Source: Symbiodinium natans (lineage: Eukaryota; Sar; Dinophyceae; Suessiales; Symbiodiniaceae). Taken from it: a stretch of DNA of 64,000 bases. The DNA is taken from assembly GCA_905221605.1 (NCBI GenBank), contig CAJNDS010000491.1, positions 436,001-500,000 of the forward strand, given 5' to 3'. Shown here one piece after another: positions 30,208 to 40,275 of this stretch (within the stretch, counting starts at the first letter, position 1; each line of letters opens with the position of its first letter). The position numbers and the translations under genes are program-made. Under the pieces are notes generated by a model that was not told the origin of the DNA, did no database searches, and was given only the letters and a program-made list of their open reading frames with translations.

Positions 30208-32688
30208 ATGAGAGATGACATCGCATCGGTCTGCGAAGTGGATGTTGGCCCTGCTGCTTTTGGTGATAACCAGGATGCTTGCACTTTTTGCTCGTCTGCC
30301 GCTGGCATTCGCGTATGTGGCGTGGACTTCAGCATGTACAACGTCGCCTCTTCGAACATCGTTTTGGACGAGGGTGCTTTTGACAGGAAAATCGGCCATC
30401 AAGCTGTGAGGCCTGCAGACCTGTCCAGCCTGGATTACGACATCAGTATCATTCCGGCTCACACCTCGGATGTGTGTGGGATTGGCGCAGATGCCGCAGA
30501 TGCCACGGAAGCCGCAGATGCCGCCGCAGATGCCGCCGCGGAAGCGGCAGTTGTCGCAGATGCCGAAAAGCTGGGTGGTGACGAAGTCGAGAAGCGGAGC
30601 CGCTTGTGGACTGTCTCTGCCTCCGCTCTGGATCTAGATAGGGATTCAGTTTGCATGGGTCCCCCGCTGTCCTTGCTCCAGCGCTGGTCCTGGGCCCGGA
30701 GCATCGTGTTGCCCGGGAAGCTCGTGAATCTGGCCTTGGTCTTCGTCATGTCGCAGGCCTACGCGATATATGCTGGGGCGGACCCCATGCTGGCTCGCCC
30801 AGTTGGCGTGTCGGAAGCCGCCAAGCAGGAGCCGGACAGGCTCAAGAATGCCATCAACCTGCCACCGGAGTCCATACCGGTTCTTGACTCCAAGCATGAT
30901 CGGCTGAAGTATGAGAAGCTGGTCTGCAGCTACTTGTTCCTGGTCCTCGGCGCCTTCTTCGTCCTGAGGTTTCTGATCGTCACCTTCGCGTGGCGGCGTG
31001 CGCGGAGGCCGCCGACAGAAGCCGCGCGACCCAAGTGGAACGCACAACTGAGCATAGCAGCGATGAAGAAGTATGTGCGACAGTGGCTGAAATACAAGTC
31101 GTATGTTACCCGGCCAGGAACTACAATGTTTTGGTTGGAGGTCAATGCCCTCCACGCTTTCGAAGTTATGTTGCAGTTCTTGCAGCTCTGCGCCTATGGC
31201 GGCTTCGACGTCTACAGCTTTAGCTACATCCCAGCTATGGACGATCGCATCGTGCTCTTTCAAGCCTGCCTAGTTGCCGCCGATATGTGGTTCATTTCTG
31301 TCAGCACCTTCTTTGGCCTTCTGCGATGCCAAATTGTTTGGGAGGTGGTTGTTCAAACGCTGTATGCCGGATGCACAGTGCTCGCGCTTGGCGGCCTATC
31401 TCACCAACCCTCCTGGACAGTTTTCGTAAACCCGGAGGCCTTCTGGCAGACGTTCTTCACGACGTCCTACGCATGCATCATCGCGAGGCAAGCCCTTGAC
31501 CAGCTGGACCTGTATAGCCTGCAGCTCCTGTCCCCCCAGCCACCTCCTCGACAGCATAGTCTGGACAAAGGTTGGCAGTGGTGGTCTCGCTTCCGAGTTG
31601 CACAAGTCATCTTCCGTCCCTGTCTCGGAATTGGAATTTTGACCTGGGCCGCTGCTGCTCTCACAGCCGACTGCAGCGTTCTCACTGCCCCAGGCTGGGT
31701 TTGTGCGTACATCACGCATCCACTGTTTGAGAGCCCCAGCTGTAACTGTCGCGCACTGTACTTCCTTCCTGATCCCGAGCAGCCTTGCAACGTCGAGTCC
31801 TTCGTGGGCATCAGCAATCATGCCACCACCGTGCAATATTTCGGTGTCGTCGGTGCTGCAGGCAGCACGGAGGCCATGTACTGCAACCTGGATGATGATC
31901 TTCTGAGCCGCATCAATCCGGACTTCTTCCAATACGCGCTGCAGGTGTTTGTCTTGTTTGCGGACGAGGTAAGCCATGTTCCAGCATCACTAGCCTCCGC
32001 CACGAACCTGCAGAAGATCCAGTGGATTGGCGGAAACATCACGACGATACCTCGGTGGATGGCCGACTTGAGCCAACTCTCCTACATGGCGTTCGCCCTG
32101 AACCCTGTTTGCTTCGACCCTGTAGAGTATGACTTTTGGAGTCACCTGATGAAGGAGAGGCATGGTCTCGCGGATGGCCCGTTGACGAAACGTTTCATGT
32201 GCCCTGAGGACTACGACATTGATAGCGTTGTTGAAGTCATCCAGAATGCCTCCGACGAGGAGCCAGACATCGCAAATGTCACGAATACTTCGAGCAGCAT
32301 TTGCACGCCGGACGGTCTGGCGACTTTCCAAGCACTGAAGCCCTTGTTCAAAAGATGCCTGCGTGCGCTCACAAACAAGACGTCCTGCGTGCCTGGGTGC
32401 ACGACTGTGGCGGCGGTATTTGCACAACATGACACGCAGGAGCCTTTTGGGGCTCTGGACTACCAGGAGGCCATGCCCATTGCACCGAGCCTGGGGCTTC
32501 CAAACGTGACTTTCTCGCACTTCCGATGCATGCTCTACATGTCGCAGTGCCAGGAAGATGATCGGCTGTCAGAGGAGCAGCGGGTGAATTACGTGTGGTT
32601 TTCGACTGCTACTCTGCTGAGTGTGAGGAGCCGATGTGCCGACTGCGATGGCATTGTCTCTCTGGAGAATGAGGTTTCGGTTGAGTGA
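30208..32688 (+). CDS. Tandem membrane-protein family, copy 1 (826 aa), function unknown
   Basis: I do not recognise this family. The first ATG begins MRDDI, the start shared with copies 2 and 3; the frame is open nine codons further upstream but has no ATG there. The N-terminal ~170 residues are soluble, with an Asp/Ala repeat (AADAADATEAADAAADAAA-like). About seven hydrophobic segments follow between residues 170 and 495. The first is at LVNLALVFVMSQAYAIYAG and the second at LVCSYLFLVLGAFFVLRFLI, followed by a basic WRRARRP stop-transfer signal. The last ~330 residues are Cys-rich, with sequons NAS, NVT, NTS and NKT. They also have one leucine-repeat-like unit (LQKIQWIGGNITTIPRWMAD), so this part is probably extracellular or lumenal. 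There are no introns. This copy is the most diverged of the three at both ends. Confidence 0.88.
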   Translation: MRDDIASVCEVDVGPAAFGDNQDACTFCSSAAGIRVCGVDFSMYNVASSNIVLDEGAFDRKIGHQAVRPADLSSLDYDISIIPAHTSDVCGIGADAADATEAADAAADAAAEAAVVADAEKLGGDEVEKRSRLWTVSASALDLDRDSVCMGPPLSLLQRWSWARSIVLPGKLVNLALVFVMSQAYAIYAGADPMLARPVGVSEAAKQEPDRLKNAINLPPESIPVLDSKHDRLKYEKLVCSYLFLVLGAFFVLRFLIVTFAWRRARRPPTEAARPKWNAQLSIAAMKKYVRQWLKYKSYVTRPGTTMFWLEVNALHAFEVMLQFLQLCAYGGFDVYSFSYIPAMDDRIVLFQACLVAADMWFISVSTFFGLLRCQIVWEVVVQTLYAGCTVLALGGLSHQPSWTVFVNPEAFWQTFFTTSYACIIARQALDQLDLYSLQLLSPQPPPRQHSLDKGWQWWSRFRVAQVIFRPCLGIGILTWAAAALTADCSVLTAPGWVCAYITHPLFESPSCNCRALYFLPDPEQPCNVESFVGISNHATTVQYFGVVGAAGSTEAMYCNLDDDLLSRINPDFFQYALQVFVLFADEVSHVPASLASATNLQKIQWIGGNITTIPRWMADLSQLSYMAFALNPVCFDPVEYDFWSHLMKERHGLADGPLTKRFMCPEDYDIDSVVEVIQNASDEEPDIANVTNTSSSICTPDGLATFQALKPLFKRCLRALTNKTSCVPGCTTVAAVFAQHDTQEPFGALDYQEAMPIAPSLGLPNVTFSHFRCMLYMSQCQEDDRLSEEQRVNYVWFSTATLLSVRSRCADCDGIVSLENEVSVE

Positions 32689-33359
32689 ATGCTTTGCACT
32701 CCCTGCTTCCCCGGGGGACGACGTTGCTTCCATTGTTTTTGAAGATGTTTTAAGGCGTGCTCGCGAGGCGAATAGCCGTGCCTGTACCGTTACTGACCCG
32801 AGACGAGCTGGCAGCCTCGCTTGGTCCGACCGAGCGTTATGTGTTTGCTGGTATGATATATGTGTGTGTGTGTGTGTTTTTGGTTGAGCCCTCCACACAA
32901 AAGCCAAAGAACGAGAAGCCCCCATCTGCTTCGAAGGCGAAGGGGCTGCCCCGACATGAACTTCACAAGTTTGGCGTGGTTTTCTCTCCCAAGAATTTGA
33001 GCTTATGTTTTCTTGTTGCACTATGCTTTATTGTGTGTTTCTTTCGAGGGTGGCAGGGTTGGGGAGTTTGCGAGGTTTGGGGCTTCATCTTCGCGGCTTG
33101 CCTGCTTTGGGTCCTTGCATGATTTTGAGGATGCAGACTTCAACGCGGCGGGCAACAGCAACAGCAGCAGACATGCAAAAACATGTGGAGGAAATGGTGC
33201 AACATGTACAACCGGAACCACTCCACCCCCCACCCACCCCCACCCCCGACCCCCGCACCGTCCCCCCAGCCCCATCCTAGGCCCCTGAATAGGTCTTGGG
33301 CAAAAAGTTTTGCCTTGCCGTGAACTTCCAGAGCGTAAGCTCCCTTGGTAGGCAATGCC
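32689..33359. other. Spacer between copies 1 and 2
   Basis: The first ~260 bp is related to the sequence downstream of copies 2 and 3. All share GCTCG.GAGACGAA-like words and a TGTGTGAGCCCT...CGAAGGCGAA block (here about 32866-32945). A GT microsatellite is at 32861-32877 and a C-rich CCCCACC tract at 33224-33262. From about 33269 the sequence matches the 5' flank of copy 3 (37730-37833), marking the start of the duplicated unit. Confidence 0.6.
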
Positions 33360-35864
33360 ATGAGAGATGACATTTTGACGATCCGCAAAGTGGACGTTGG
33401 CCCTGCTGCTTTCGGCGATTTCGGTGATAACCAAGATGCTTGCACTTTTTGTGTGTCCGCCACTGGCATTCGCGTATGCTGCGTTGACTTCGCAATTGAC
33501 AACCGCCCGTCTTCGCACGCCGTTTTCGATGAGGGTGCTTCTGACACGAACAGCAGCTATCAAATTGTGAGACCTGCAGACCTCTCCAGCCTGGATCGCG
33601 ACATCAGCATCGTTCCAGCTGTCGCCTCGGAAGCGCGTGAGGTTGCTACAGATCCCGCAGATGCCGCAGATGCCACGGAAGCCGCAGATGCCGCGGATGC
33701 CGCGGATGCCGCGGAAGCTGCAGATGCCGCAGATACCGAGACACTGGGTGGTGACGAAGACGAGAATCGGAGCCGGTTATGGACTCTCTCTGCCTCAGCT
33801 CTGGATCTAGATAGGGATTCCGTCTGCATGGGTCCCCCGCTGTCCTTGTTCCAGCGCTGGTCCTGGGCCCGGAGCATCGTGTTGCCCGGGAAGCTCGTGA
33901 ATCTGGCATTGGTCTTCTTCATGTCGCAGGCCTATGCGATCCATGCTGGTGCGGACCCCATATTGGCACATCCAATTGGCGTGTCGGAAGCTGCCACACA
34001 GGACCCGGACAGGCTCCAGAATGCCATCAACCTGCCTCCTGAGTCGATACCGGTAATCGACTCCAAGCATGATCGGCTCAAATATGAGAAGCTGGTCTGC
34101 AGCTACCTGTTCCTGGTCCTCGGCACCTTCTTCGTCCTGAGGTTTCTGATCGTCACCTTCGCGTGGCGGCGGGCACGGAGGCCGCCGACAGAAACCGCAC
34201 GACCCAAGTGGCCCGCACCACTGAGCATGGCAGCGATGAAGAAGTATGTGGAACAGTGGGTGATGTACAAGTGGTATGTTACCCGGCCAGGAACCACCAT
34301 GTTTTGGTTGGAGGCCAATGCCCTCCACACTTTTGAAGTTATACTGCAGTTCTTGCAGCTCTGCGCCTATGGCGGCTTCGACGTCTACAGCTTTAGCTAC
34401 ATCCCAGCTATGGACGATCGCATCGTGCTCTTTCAAGCCTGCCTAGTTGCCGCCGATATGTGGTTCATTTCTGTCAGCACCTTCTTTGGCCTTCTGCGAT
34501 GCCAAATTGTCTGGGAGGTGGTTGTTCAAACTCTGTATGCCGGATGCACAGTGCTCGCGCTTGGCGGCCTATCTCACCAACCCTCCTGGACAGTTTTGGT
34601 GAACCCGGAGGCCTTTTGGCAGACATTCTTCACGACGTGCTACGCATGCATCATCGCGAGGCATGCCCTTGACCAGCTGGACCTGTATAGCCTGCAGCTC
34701 CTTTCCCCCCGACAACCTCCTCGACAGCATAGTCTGGACAAAGGTTGGCGGTGGTGGTCTCGGTTCCGAGTTGCACAAGTCATCTTCCGTCCCTGTCTCG
34801 GGATTGGAATTTTGACCTGGGCCGCTGCTGCTCTCACAGCCGACTGCAGCGTTCTCACTGCCCCAGGCTGGGTTTGTGCGTACATCACGCATCCACTGTT
34901 TGAGAGCCCCAGCTGCAACTGTCGCGCGCTGTACTTTCTGCCTGATCTTGAGCAGCCTTGCAATGTTGAGTCCTTCGTGGGCATCAGCAATCATGCCACA
35001 ACCGTGCAATATTTCGGTGTCGTCGGTGCTCCTTTCAGCACGGAGGCCATGTACTGCAACCTGGATGATGATCTTCTGAGCCGCATCAATCCGGACTTCT
35101 TCCAATACGCACTGCAGGTGTTTGTCATGTTTGCCGAGGAGGTAAGCCATTTTCCAGCGCTGCTAGCCTCCGCCACGGATCTACACAAGATCCACTGGAT
35201 TGGCGGAAACATCACCACGATCCCTCGGTGGATGGCTGACTTGAGCCAGCTTTCCTATATGGTATTCACCCTGAACCCTGTTTGCTTCGACCCTGTAGAA
35301 TACGACTTTTGGAGTCGCCTGATGAGGGAGAGGAATGGTCTCGAGGACGCCCCGTTGACAGGGCTATTCACATGCCTTGCGGACTACGACGTTGACGGCG
35401 TTGTTGAAGTCATCCAAAATGCCTCCGCAGCGGAGCCAGATTCGAATGGTACGAATGTTACGAATACTTCGAATAGCATCTGCACGCCGGACGGCTTGGC
35501 GGTTTTCCAAGCCATGAAGCCCTTGTTTAGTCCATGCCTGGGTCAGCACAGAAACGAGACGTCCTGCGTGCCTGGGTGCACGACGGTGGCAGCGATAGTT
35601 GCGCAACATGACACGCAGGAACCTTTTGGGGCTCTGGACTACCAAGAGGCCATGCCGATTGCTCCGAGCCTGGGCTTCCCAATCGTGACTTTCTCACACT
35701 TCCGATGCGTGCTCTTCATGTCGCAGTGCCAGGAAGATGATCGGCTGTCTGAAGAGCAGCGGGTGAATTACGTGTGGCTTTCCACTGTTGCCTTGCTGGG
35801 TGTGGCAAGCCGATGTGCCGACTGCGATGGCTTGCTCTCTCTTGAGAATCATGTTTCGGTTTGA
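33360..35864 (+). CDS. Tandem membrane-protein family, copy 2 (834 aa), function unknown
   Basis: It has the same architecture as copy 1. The ATG begins MRDDILTIRK; the five upstream in-frame codons begin with TTG and are not used here. The Asp/Ala repeat is longest in this copy (about nine GCAGATGCC-like 9-bp units, nt 33645-33735). Hydrophobic segments lie at about residues 178-197, 245-269, 323-342, 354-379, 383-405, 419-440 and 474-500. The lumenal or extracellular tail has a leucine-repeat-like unit near 600-640. It carries sequons NAS, NGT, NVT, NTS and NET, and many Cys (ICTPDG, SCVPGC, RCADCDG). The protein ends in LSLENHVSV. No introns are needed. Nucleotide identity with copies 1 and 3 is nearly complete over the middle membrane segments. 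Confidence 0.88.
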   Translation: MRDDILTIRKVDVGPAAFGDFGDNQDACTFCVSATGIRVCCVDFAIDNRPSSHAVFDEGASDTNSSYQIVRPADLSSLDRDISIVPAVASEAREVATDPADAADATEAADAADAADAAEAADAADTETLGGDEDENRSRLWTLSASALDLDRDSVCMGPPLSLFQRWSWARSIVLPGKLVNLALVFFMSQAYAIHAGADPILAHPIGVSEAATQDPDRLQNAINLPPESIPVIDSKHDRLKYEKLVCSYLFLVLGTFFVLRFLIVTFAWRRARRPPTETARPKWPAPLSMAAMKKYVEQWVMYKWYVTRPGTTMFWLEANALHTFEVILQFLQLCAYGGFDVYSFSYIPAMDDRIVLFQACLVAADMWFISVSTFFGLLRCQIVWEVVVQTLYAGCTVLALGGLSHQPSWTVLVNPEAFWQTFFTTCYACIIARHALDQLDLYSLQLLSPRQPPRQHSLDKGWRWWSRFRVAQVIFRPCLGIGILTWAAAALTADCSVLTAPGWVCAYITHPLFESPSCNCRALYFLPDLEQPCNVESFVGISNHATTVQYFGVVGAPFSTEAMYCNLDDDLLSRINPDFFQYALQVFVMFAEEVSHFPALLASATDLHKIHWIGGNITTIPRWMADLSQLSYMVFTLNPVCFDPVEYDFWSRLMRERNGLEDAPLTGLFTCLADYDVDGVVEVIQNASAAEPDSNGTNVTNTSNSICTPDGLAVFQAMKPLFSPCLGQHRNETSCVPGCTTVAAIVAQHDTQEPFGALDYQEAMPIAPSLGFPIVTFSHFRCVLFMSQCQEDDRLSEEQRVNYVWLSTVALLGVASRCADCDGLLSLENHVSV

Positions 35865-36523
35865 GCGAATCCTTTGGACACGCTGTTTCACACACCATCC
35901 GAGGTGCATTGCTAGCTTTTTGAGAATGTTTTGATATGTGCTATGGGGAGACGAATGGCGCCGTGCACACCATGCCGGGTGCATCGCCGGTTCCCGACCG
36001 AGTGTGAGCGGTGAAGCCTGCCGCCGAGTACCAAAGTGCCTGGAATGTTTTCGAGTTGCCGCTGGCAGCTCTGTCGGCATGATGGTTGGTGTGTCTGTGT
36101 GAGCCCTTAACACACGAACCAAAAGCGAGAAGACCCCATCCACTTCGAAGGCGAAAGGAGCTGATCCACAAGACTTCCACACCATGAACTTCGCCGCCGA
36201 AGGCTTGGAGAGTGGCCTAGCACCGCCGCAGCAACCGATTTGGAGTTGTTTTCTCCGGAGGGGCTTCGCATGGCTTCGCCTTTTGTGCCGAGTGGAGCGA
36301 GACCGGGGGGGGGGGGGTTGGTCAGAAAGGGCCACCAAAAGAATGATTTCTAGCAAATGCTGACAAACGCCACGTCGCGATGGCCATCTGCATGTCAAGG
36401 ACGGAGCGTTGGTCGTAGCACGTTCATTGCAACAGTACAACGGTGGGGTGGGGGGGGGGGGACGGGGGGCGCCGGGTTTCCTTCCTAATTAGTTCTGAAG
36501 CGTAATTCCTGAACTCCCTGTGA
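35865..36523. other. 3' flank of copy 2
   Basis: It is homologous to the 3' flanks of copies 1 and 3 up to about 36165 (GAATCCTTTGGACAC at the start, TTCGAAGGCGAAAGGAGCTG at the end). Two G-runs lie at about 36306-36320 and 36443-36470. No gene. Confidence 0.6.
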
Positions 36524-36628
36524 ACCTAAACCCTAAACCCTAAACCCTAAATCCTAAACCCTAAACCCTAAACCCTAAACCCTAAACCCTAAACCTCTCT
36601 TCATATATATATATATATATATATTTAT
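36524..36628. repeat. Interstitial CCCTAAA telomere-like array followed by (TA)n
   Basis: About ten CCCTAAA units (36524-36595) are followed by TA repeats at 36603-36628. Confidence 0.92.
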
Positions 36629-36643
36629 TTAAACCCTAATGAA

Positions 36644-36963
36644 TTCGTCGAATAAGCCAAGTTCTTCGTCGAATAAGCCAAGTCCTTCGTCGAATAAGCC
36701 ATGTCCTTCGTCGAATAAGCCAAGTCCTTCGTCGAATAAGCCAAGTCCTTCGTCGAATAAGCCAAGTCCTTCGTCGATTAAGGCAATCCTTGCTCATTTG
36801 CCTTAATCGACGAAGGACTTGGCTTATTCGACGAAGGACTTGGCTTATTCGACGAAGGGCCGGATCCTGGCCACTCTCCGACATTCGTCGAATAAGACAA
36901 GTCCTTCGTCGAATAAGCCAAGTCCTTCGTCGAATAAGCCAAGTCTTTCGTCGAATAAGCCAA
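36644..36963. repeat. 21-bp tandem repeat array that changes orientation twice; perfect hairpin
   Basis: The unit is TTCGTCGAATAAGCCAAGTCC. Forward units run at 36644-36786, reverse-complement units at 36798-36858, and forward units again at 36884-36963. Bases 36726-36786 and 36798-36858 are perfect inverted complements (61-bp arms) around an 11-nt loop. The second switch is spaced by a GC-rich near-palindrome, GGCCGGATCCTGGCC. Confidence 0.95.
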
Positions 36964-37066
36964 GAGCTTAAGCAAATTCATCCAAAGTGCCTTTGGGAAG
37001 CCACAAAGGTCCCGAGTGTCTTAAGACCTGGCGGGAAGGGCCCCCCGGACCTGGAGGGGCTTGATA

Positions 37067-37105
37067 GGTTTAGGGTTTAGGGTTTAGGGTTTAGGGTTTA
37101 GGGTC
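37067..37105. repeat. Interstitial TTTAGGG telomere-like array
   Basis: About five to six units in the opposite orientation to the array at 36524. Confidence 0.92.
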
Positions 37106-37833
37106 TAGAGGGTCACTGTTCTAGCATTCATAGTCATTAGGGGGTTCGAGGCTTAGGAAAAACCCACCCGCCCAAAGAATCCCATAACATTAAGAAAATA
37201 TAACATTTTCATCCAAGTGTCGGCTGTTTAGACAAACAACTCGGGAAATTCACAATGGTACCACATACAATTTCTATTCATTCCGTTTTGAGGGTTTAGG
37301 GTTTAGGGTTTGGGACCCTGAACCGCCTAAACCCAACAAGCCCGAATAGCCCTAGAATTCTCCTGACACCTTTGGCCGAGCCTGTGAGACCTGCAAGCCT
37401 AGTTCTCGAACGCTTCCCCGGCCTCGGATTGGGGGAGTGAGGCACCCTGAACCCTAAACCCTAAACCCCAAACCAGAGGTCAGCTAAGCGGGTGGCAAAA
37501 AAAACCCCAAACCCTAAACCCCAAACCCCAAACCCGAAACCCTAAACCCCAAACCCTAAACCCTAAACCCACGGGAGATGGGAAGGCGGGTCGACTGGTG
37601 GAGCCCTGGAGAGCTCGTTTTACATGGAATCACAAATCTTTTGGAATCGCAGAATGTGGGTTCAACGATGAGATCTTAGGGTTAACGGTGTGTGGTTCAG
37701 GGTTCAGGGGCAACCGCACCCAAACCCTCTAGCCCCATCCTAAGCCCAGGAATAGGTCTTGGGCAAAAAGTTTCGGCTCACCGGCCCTTGCCGTGAATTT
37801 TCCAGAGCGTAAGCTCCCTTGGTAGGCAATGCC
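37106..37833. other. 5' flank of copy 3 with telomere-like patches
   Basis: Short TTTAGGG units lie at 37291-37313, with CCCTAAA and CCCCAAA units at 37445-37475 and 37503-37570. The sequence from about 37730 to the start codon matches the 5' flank of copy 2. No gene. Confidence 0.6.
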
Positions 37834-40275
37834 ATGAGAGATGACATTTTGACGATCCGCAAAGTGGACGTTGGCCCTGCCGCTTTCGGCGATTTCGGTG
37901 ATAACCAGGATGCTTGCACTTTTTGTGTGTCCGCCACTGGCATTCGCGTATGCTGCGTTGACTTCACCATGGACAACCACCCGCCTTCGCACGCCGTTTT
38001 CGATGAGGGTGCTTCTGACACTGACAGCAGCTTTGAAGTTGTGAGACCTGCAGACTTCCCCAGTCTGGATCGCGACATCAATGTCGTTCCAGCTGTCGCC
38101 TCGGAAGCGTGTGAGGTTGCTACAGATCCCGCAGATGCCGCAGATGCCGAGAAGCTGGGTGGTGACGAAGACGAGAAGCAGAGCTGGTTATGGATTCTTT
38201 CTGCCTTCACTCTGGATCTAGATAGGGATTCAGTCTGCATGGGTCCCCCGCTGTCCTTGTTCCAGCGCTGGTCCTGGGCCCGGAGCATCGTGTTGCCCGG
38301 GAAGCTCGTGAATCTGGCCTTGGTCTTCTTCATGTCGCAGGCCTACGCGATATATGCTGGCGCGGACCCCATGCTGGCTCGCCCAGTTGGCGTGTCGGAA
38401 GCTGCCAAGCAGGACCCGGACAGGCTCCAGAATGCCATCAACCTGCCTCCTGAGTCGATACCGGTAATCGACTCCAAGCATGATCGGCTCAAATATGAGA
38501 AGCTGGTCTGCAGCTACCTGTTCCTGGTCCTCGGCGCCTTCTTCGTCCTGAGGTTTCTGATCGTCACCTTCGCGTGGCGGCGGGCACGGAGGCCGCCGAC
38601 AGAAACCGCACGACCCAAGTGGCCCGCACCACTGAGCATGGCAGCGATGGAGAAGTATGTGGAACAGTGGGTGATGTACAAGTGGTATGTTACCCGGCCG
38701 GGAACCACCATGTTTTGGTTGGAGGTCAATGCCCTCAACACTTTCGAAGTTATATTGCAGTTCTTGCAGCTCTGCGCCTATGGCGGCTTCGACGTCTACA
38801 GCTTTAGCTACATCCCAGCTATGGACGATCGCATCGTGCTCTTTCAAGCCTGCCTAGTTGCCGCCGATATGTGGTTCATTTCTGTCAGCACCTTCTTTGG
38901 CCTTCTGCGATGCCAAATTGTCTGGGAGGTGGTTGTTCAAACTCTGTATGCCGGATGCACAGTGCTCGCGCTTGGCGGCCTATCTCACCAACCCTCCTGG
39001 ACAGTTTTGGTGAACCCGGAGGCCTTTTGGCAGACATTCTTCACGACGTGCTACGCATGCATCATCGCGAGGCATGCCCTTGACCAGCTGGACCTGTATA
39101 GCCTGCAGCTCCTTTCCCCCCAACAACCTCCTCGACAGCATAGTCTGGGCAAAGGTTGGCGGTGGTGGTCTCGTTTCCGAGTTGCACAAGTCATCTTCCG
39201 TCCCTGTCTCGGAATTGGAATTTTGACCTGGGCCGCTGCTGCTCTCACAGCCGACTGCAGCGTTCTCACTGCCCCAGGCTGGGTTTGTGCGTACATCACG
39301 CATCCACTGTTTGAGAGCCCCAGTTGCAACTGTCGCGCGCTGTACTTTCTGCCTGATCTTGAGCAGCCTTGCAACGTCGAGTCCTTCGTGGGCATCAGCA
39401 ATCATGCCACAACCGTGCAATATTTCGGTGTCGTCGGTGCTGCTGGCAGCACGGAGGCCATGTACTGCAACCTGGATGATGATCTTCTGAGCCGCATCAA
39501 TCCGGACTTCTTCCAATACGCACTGCAGGTGTTTGTCATGTTTGCCGAGGAGGTAAGCCATTTTCCAGCGCTGCTAGCCTCCGCCACGGATCTACGGAAG
39601 ATCCAGTGGATTGGCGGAAACATCACCACGATACCTCGGTCGATGGCTGACTTGAGCCAGCTTTCCTATATGGCATTCACCCTGAACCCTGTTTGCTTCG
39701 ACCCTGTAGAATACGACTTTTGGAGTCGCCTGATGAGGGAGAGGTATGATCCCGAGGACGCCCCGTTGACAGGGCGTTTCACATGCCTTGCAGACTACGA
39801 CATTGATGGCGTTGTTGAAGTCGTCCAAAATGCCTCCGCAGGGGAGCCAGATGCAAATGGTACGAATGGTACGAATACTTCGAGCAGCATTTGCACGCCG
39901 GACGGCCTTGCGGTTTTCCAAGCACTGAAGCCCTTGTTCCGAAGATGCGTGAATAAGCACAGAAACGAGACGTCCTGCGTACCTGGATGCACGACGGTGG
40001 CAGCGGTAGTTGCGCAACATGACACGGAGGAGCCTTTTGGGGCCCTGGACTACCAGGAGGCCATGCCGATTGTTCCGAGCCTGGGATTCCCAAACGTGAC
40101 TTTCTCGCACTTCCGATGTGTGATCTACATGTCGCAGTGCCAGGAAGATGATCGGCTGTCTGAAGAGCAGCGGGTGAATTACGTGTGGCTTTCCACTGCT
40201 ACTCTGCTGGGTGTGAGGAGCCGATGTGCCGACTGTGATGGCTTTATCTCTCTGGAGAATCAGGTTTCGGTTTGA
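37834..40275 (+). CDS. Tandem membrane-protein family, copy 3 (813 aa), function unknown
   Basis: It is very close to copy 2 (MRDDILTIRKVDVG start, same membrane segments and Cys-rich tail). The Asp/Ala repeat is reduced to DPADAADAEKL, accounting for most of the 21-residue length difference. The leucine-repeat-like unit reads RKIQWIGGNITTIPRSMADL here, with a Trp-to-Ser change relative to both other copies. Sequons include NAS, two NGT, NTS, NET and NVT. There are no introns and no damaged codons. The start was chosen at the ATG shared by all copies; five open codons upstream start with TTG. I infer a surface or endomembrane protein; no enzymatic motif is visible. Confidence 0.88.
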   Translation: MRDDILTIRKVDVGPAAFGDFGDNQDACTFCVSATGIRVCCVDFTMDNHPPSHAVFDEGASDTDSSFEVVRPADFPSLDRDINVVPAVASEACEVATDPADAADAEKLGGDEDEKQSWLWILSAFTLDLDRDSVCMGPPLSLFQRWSWARSIVLPGKLVNLALVFFMSQAYAIYAGADPMLARPVGVSEAAKQDPDRLQNAINLPPESIPVIDSKHDRLKYEKLVCSYLFLVLGAFFVLRFLIVTFAWRRARRPPTETARPKWPAPLSMAAMEKYVEQWVMYKWYVTRPGTTMFWLEVNALNTFEVILQFLQLCAYGGFDVYSFSYIPAMDDRIVLFQACLVAADMWFISVSTFFGLLRCQIVWEVVVQTLYAGCTVLALGGLSHQPSWTVLVNPEAFWQTFFTTCYACIIARHALDQLDLYSLQLLSPQQPPRQHSLGKGWRWWSRFRVAQVIFRPCLGIGILTWAAAALTADCSVLTAPGWVCAYITHPLFESPSCNCRALYFLPDLEQPCNVESFVGISNHATTVQYFGVVGAAGSTEAMYCNLDDDLLSRINPDFFQYALQVFVMFAEEVSHFPALLASATDLRKIQWIGGNITTIPRSMADLSQLSYMAFTLNPVCFDPVEYDFWSRLMRERYDPEDAPLTGRFTCLADYDIDGVVEVVQNASAGEPDANGTNGTNTSSSICTPDGLAVFQALKPLFRRCVNKHRNETSCVPGCTTVAAVVAQHDTEEPFGALDYQEAMPIVPSLGFPNVTFSHFRCVIYMSQCQEDDRLSEEQRVNYVWLSTATLLGVRSRCADCDGFISLENQVSV

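Noticed and set aside
30646-31263. Long minus-strand frames opposite the membrane-protein genes (also at 31396-31977, 33807-34436, 34569-35150, 38230-38847, 38980-39561, 39592-40320)
   Set aside because: They recur in all three copies only because the plus-strand genes are near-identical. They are shadows of a GC-biased coding frame and show no family motif.
36644-36963. CRISPR-like array
   Set aside because: The 21-bp units are directly adjacent with no variable spacers, and the organism is a eukaryote.
36636-36981. Frames encoding NKPSPSS-type or RRRTWLI-type repeats
   Set aside because: They are translations of the 21-bp DNA repeat in both orientations, with no start context or flanking coding sequence.
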